Shown here: one piece after another, positions 62,347 through 64,000 of the stretch
How positions within the stretch are numbered: the first letter of the stretch is position 1
Layout: every line of letters begins with the position of its first letter
From: Clostridia bacterium
GTDB taxonomy: Bacteria; Bacillota; Clostridia; Christensenellales; Pumilibacteraceae
Assembly (NCBI GenBank): GCA_022791055.1
Contig: JAAVYI010000023.1
Location: 1-64,000 of the forward strand
DNA length: 64,000 bases
Direction of reading: 5' to 3'
Program-made: the position numbers and the translations under genes
The notes under the pieces: model-generated
Seen by the model: the letters and a program-made list of their open reading frames with translations, nothing else
Databases searched by the model: none
Told to the model about the DNA's origin: nothing

Positions 62347-64000
62347 CAGAATCCCTCCTTGGCTTTGAGACTGCTCAACTGCGTTTTCATAGCGGCCGCA
62401 ATGTCGTCAAATTCGGTAATGCGTTCTTCGGGAATATATTTGCTGCGCCCGATCTTCTCTCGGGCTTCGATACGCAGTATATCGTCGAGATCGGCAAAAT
62501 TGTCAAGCGCCGCCAGCGACAACCGATAGCAGTCGACGATCAACTTCAACATTTTATACTGTTTGGTCATCGAAGTATACGTATCGATCTCGTGGAACGC
62601 ATTTTGGTGCAAGTAGTCCTCGCGGATCGATTTGGCCGCCTCCATGGTCAAACGGTCGCGCGGCGAAAGCGCGTCCATACCGACCAAACGAACGATTTCG
62701 TCGAGCTGCGCCTCTTCTTGCAGAATGCGCATCGCCTCGCGGCGATACTCGTTCCAGTCCGGGCTGACATTTTCGGTATAATACGCGCTCAAGCGATCGG
62801 AATACAGCGAATAACTGACCAGCCAGTCGATCGCCGGGAAATGCCGTTTATAGGCGAGCGACGCACTCAATCCCCAATACACTTTGACAATGCGCAGCGT
62901 AGCCTGGCTGACAGGTTCCGACATATCGCCGCCCGGCGGAGAAACGGCCCCGATCGCCGTGACAGCGCCCGTGCGGTTACCGCTGCCGGCGAGTTTGACG
63001 ATCCCCGCTCGCTCGTAAAATTCGGCAAGGCGGCTCGACAGATAAGCCGGGTATCCTTCTTCGCCCGGCATTTCCTCCAAGCGTCCCGACATCTCGCGCA
63101 ACGCTTCCGCCCAGCGCGAAGTCGAATCGGCCATAATGGCCACGCTGTAGCCCATGTCGCGGAAATATTCGGCAATGGTGATGCCGGTGTAAATGCTGGC
63201 CTCGCGCGCCGCAACCGGCATATCCGACGTGTTTGCAATAAGAACGGTACGTTTCATCAACGGCTCGCCCGTTTTGGGGTCTTTCAGTTCGGGAAACTCG
63301 TTCAAAACATCGGTCATCTCGTTGCCGCGCTCACCGCAACCGACATATACGATTATATCGGCGTCCGCCCACTTGGCCAACTGGTGTTGCACGACCGTTT
63401 TGCCCGACCCGAACGGTCCGGGAACGGCCGCAACGCCGCCCTTTGCAATCGGGAACAACGTATCGATAACCCGCTGTCCCGTTACCATCGGCGTGACAGG
63501 AGAAAGTTTTTCTTTATACGGCCGCCCGCGACGCACAGGCCACTTCTGACACATGGTGATCGCGTGCGTTTCGTCCCCGTCTTTGACGGTCGCAATCGTT
63601 TCGTCAACGGTAAAACTGCCCGACTTGATCTCGGTGATCACGCCCTTATACTGCGGCGGCACCATAATGCGGTGTTCGACGACGCTGTTCTCCTGTACGG
63701 CGCCGAGAATATCGCCGCCTAAAACGGTGTCGCCGACCTTGACCGACGGGGTAAATTCCCACTTGCGTTTATGGTCGAGCGCGCTGACCTCAATGCCGCG
63801 GCCGATTCGGTCGCCGCTCTTTTCGACCAGCTTGGCAAGCGGCCGCTGAATGCCGTCGTATATGCCCTCGATCAAACCGGGGCCAAGTTCGACCGACAGC
63901 GGCGCATTGGTCGAAACGACCTCTTCACCCGGGCCGAGCATACTGGTCTCCTCGTAAACCTGAATCGAGGCCTTGTCGCCGCGCAGTTCGATGACCTCGC
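62346..64000 (-). CDS. ntpA: V-type ATPase catalytic subunit A (5' end beyond the window)
   Basis: 551 residues are visible and the frame stays open to the window edge, so only the first residues (perhaps 30-40) are missing. Walker A GPFGSGKT, the [11 protein letters not shown] segment, [32 protein letters not shown] and the inserted bulge region (about residues 100-190) are seen. It hydrolyses ATP or, in reverse, makes it from a Na+ or H+ gradient. The ion is not readable here, as the membrane subunits are outside. Confidence 0.97.
   Translation of the reverse strand, partial: EVIELRGDKASIQVYEETSMLGPGEEVVSTNAPLSVELGPGLIEGIYDGIQRPLAKLVEKSGDRIGRGIEVSALDHKRKWEFTPSVKVGDTVLGGDILGAVQENSVVEHRIMVPPQYKGVITEIKSGSFTVDETIATVKDGDETHAITMCQKWPVRRGRPYKEKLSPVTPMVTGQRVIDTLFPIAKGGVAAVPGPFGSGKTVVQHQLAKWADADIIVYVGCGERGNEMTDVLNEFPELKDPKTGEPLMKRTVLIANTSDMPVAAREASIYTGITIAEYFRDMGYSVAIMADSTSRWAEALREMSGRLEEMPGEEGYPAYLSSRLAEFYERAGIVKLAGSGNRTGAVTAIGAVSPPGGDMSEPVSQATLRIVKVYWGLSASLAYKRHFPAIDWLVSYSLYSDRLSAYYTENVSPDWNEYRREAMRILQEEAQLDEIVRLVGMDALSPRDRLTMEAAKSIREDYLHQNAFHEIDTYTSMTKQYKMLKLIVDCYRLSLAALDNFADLDDILRIEAREKIGRSKYIPEERITEFDDIAAAMKTQLSSLKAKEGF

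Overview
The window looks like the chromosome of a spore-forming member of the Clostridia (Bacillota). The indications are sporulation genes (spoIVB, a spoIIM-like gene, gerW/ytfJ, spoIVFB), a CtsR-McsA-McsB-ClpC stress operon, an IspH-S1 fusion, a thrS T-box, a V-type ATPase and a Na+-translocating decarboxylase. Base composition is close to balanced, and nearly all genes lie on the minus strand. I cannot name the genus. I see no phage, insertion sequence or CRISPR array. It is dense housekeeping chromosome with one small decaying patch.

Layout. 1-360: three tRNA genes (Gly, Cys, Leu read leftwards) with their own promoter and terminator. 464-2718: purB and a dipeptidase. 2803-13534: one long leftward operon from a sigma-A-type promoter to a terminator, carrying a Na+-pump decarboxylase with two different carboxyltransferases, then surE, an HI0933-type flavoprotein, aroH, cmk, plsC and ispH-rpsA, mostly joined by 4-base overlaps. 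13523-19952: lysA, an M50 protease, scpA, scpB, DUF2953, gerW, a D,D-carboxypeptidase and rluB. 19981-23038: a second D,D-carboxypeptidase, a spoIIM-like gene and spoIVB. 23067-26649: pgi, a TIM-barrel gene and pgk. 26652-31975: hpf, then clpC, mcsB, mcsA and ctsR, with a perfect CtsR operator. 32151-32443: a highly structured non-coding RNA candidate next to a dCMP deaminase gene. 33161-35234: groES-groEL on the plus strand. 35492-45536: min, spoIVF and rng neighbourhood (minD, minE, a degenerate spoIVFA-like gene, spoIVFB, a DUF4132-like gene, two radical-SAM-linked genes, rng, a GH63-like glycosidase). 45580-46830: a decaying patch with three frameshifts in two genes. 46963-52667: ydeI, radC, proA, yebC, a TrmH-family methylase and the infC-rpmI-rplT operon. 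52680-54926: thrS with its T-box. 55070-60307: a GNAT gene, comFC, ackA, pta and tmcAL. 60313-64000: V-ATPase subunits D, B and A (A is cut by the window edge).

Together the genes cover central sugar metabolism (pgi, pgk, pta, ackA), an ion-gradient economy (decarboxylase pump plus V-ATPase), chromosome segregation and division (scpAB, minDE), translation (infC, thrS, rplT, hpf, tRNAs), proteostasis (clpC, groESL) and sporulation.

The observations most worth following are these: the structured RNA at 32151-32443; an infC gene that appears to start at AUU; a decarboxylase operon with a divergent acyl-CoA-type carboxyltransferase beside an oxaloacetate-type one; a methylase gene whose start codon lies 5 nt after the terminator of rplT; two sporulation genes with promoter-like boxes placed so close that the messages would be nearly leaderless; and a stem-loop that buries the start codon of the DUF2953 gene.
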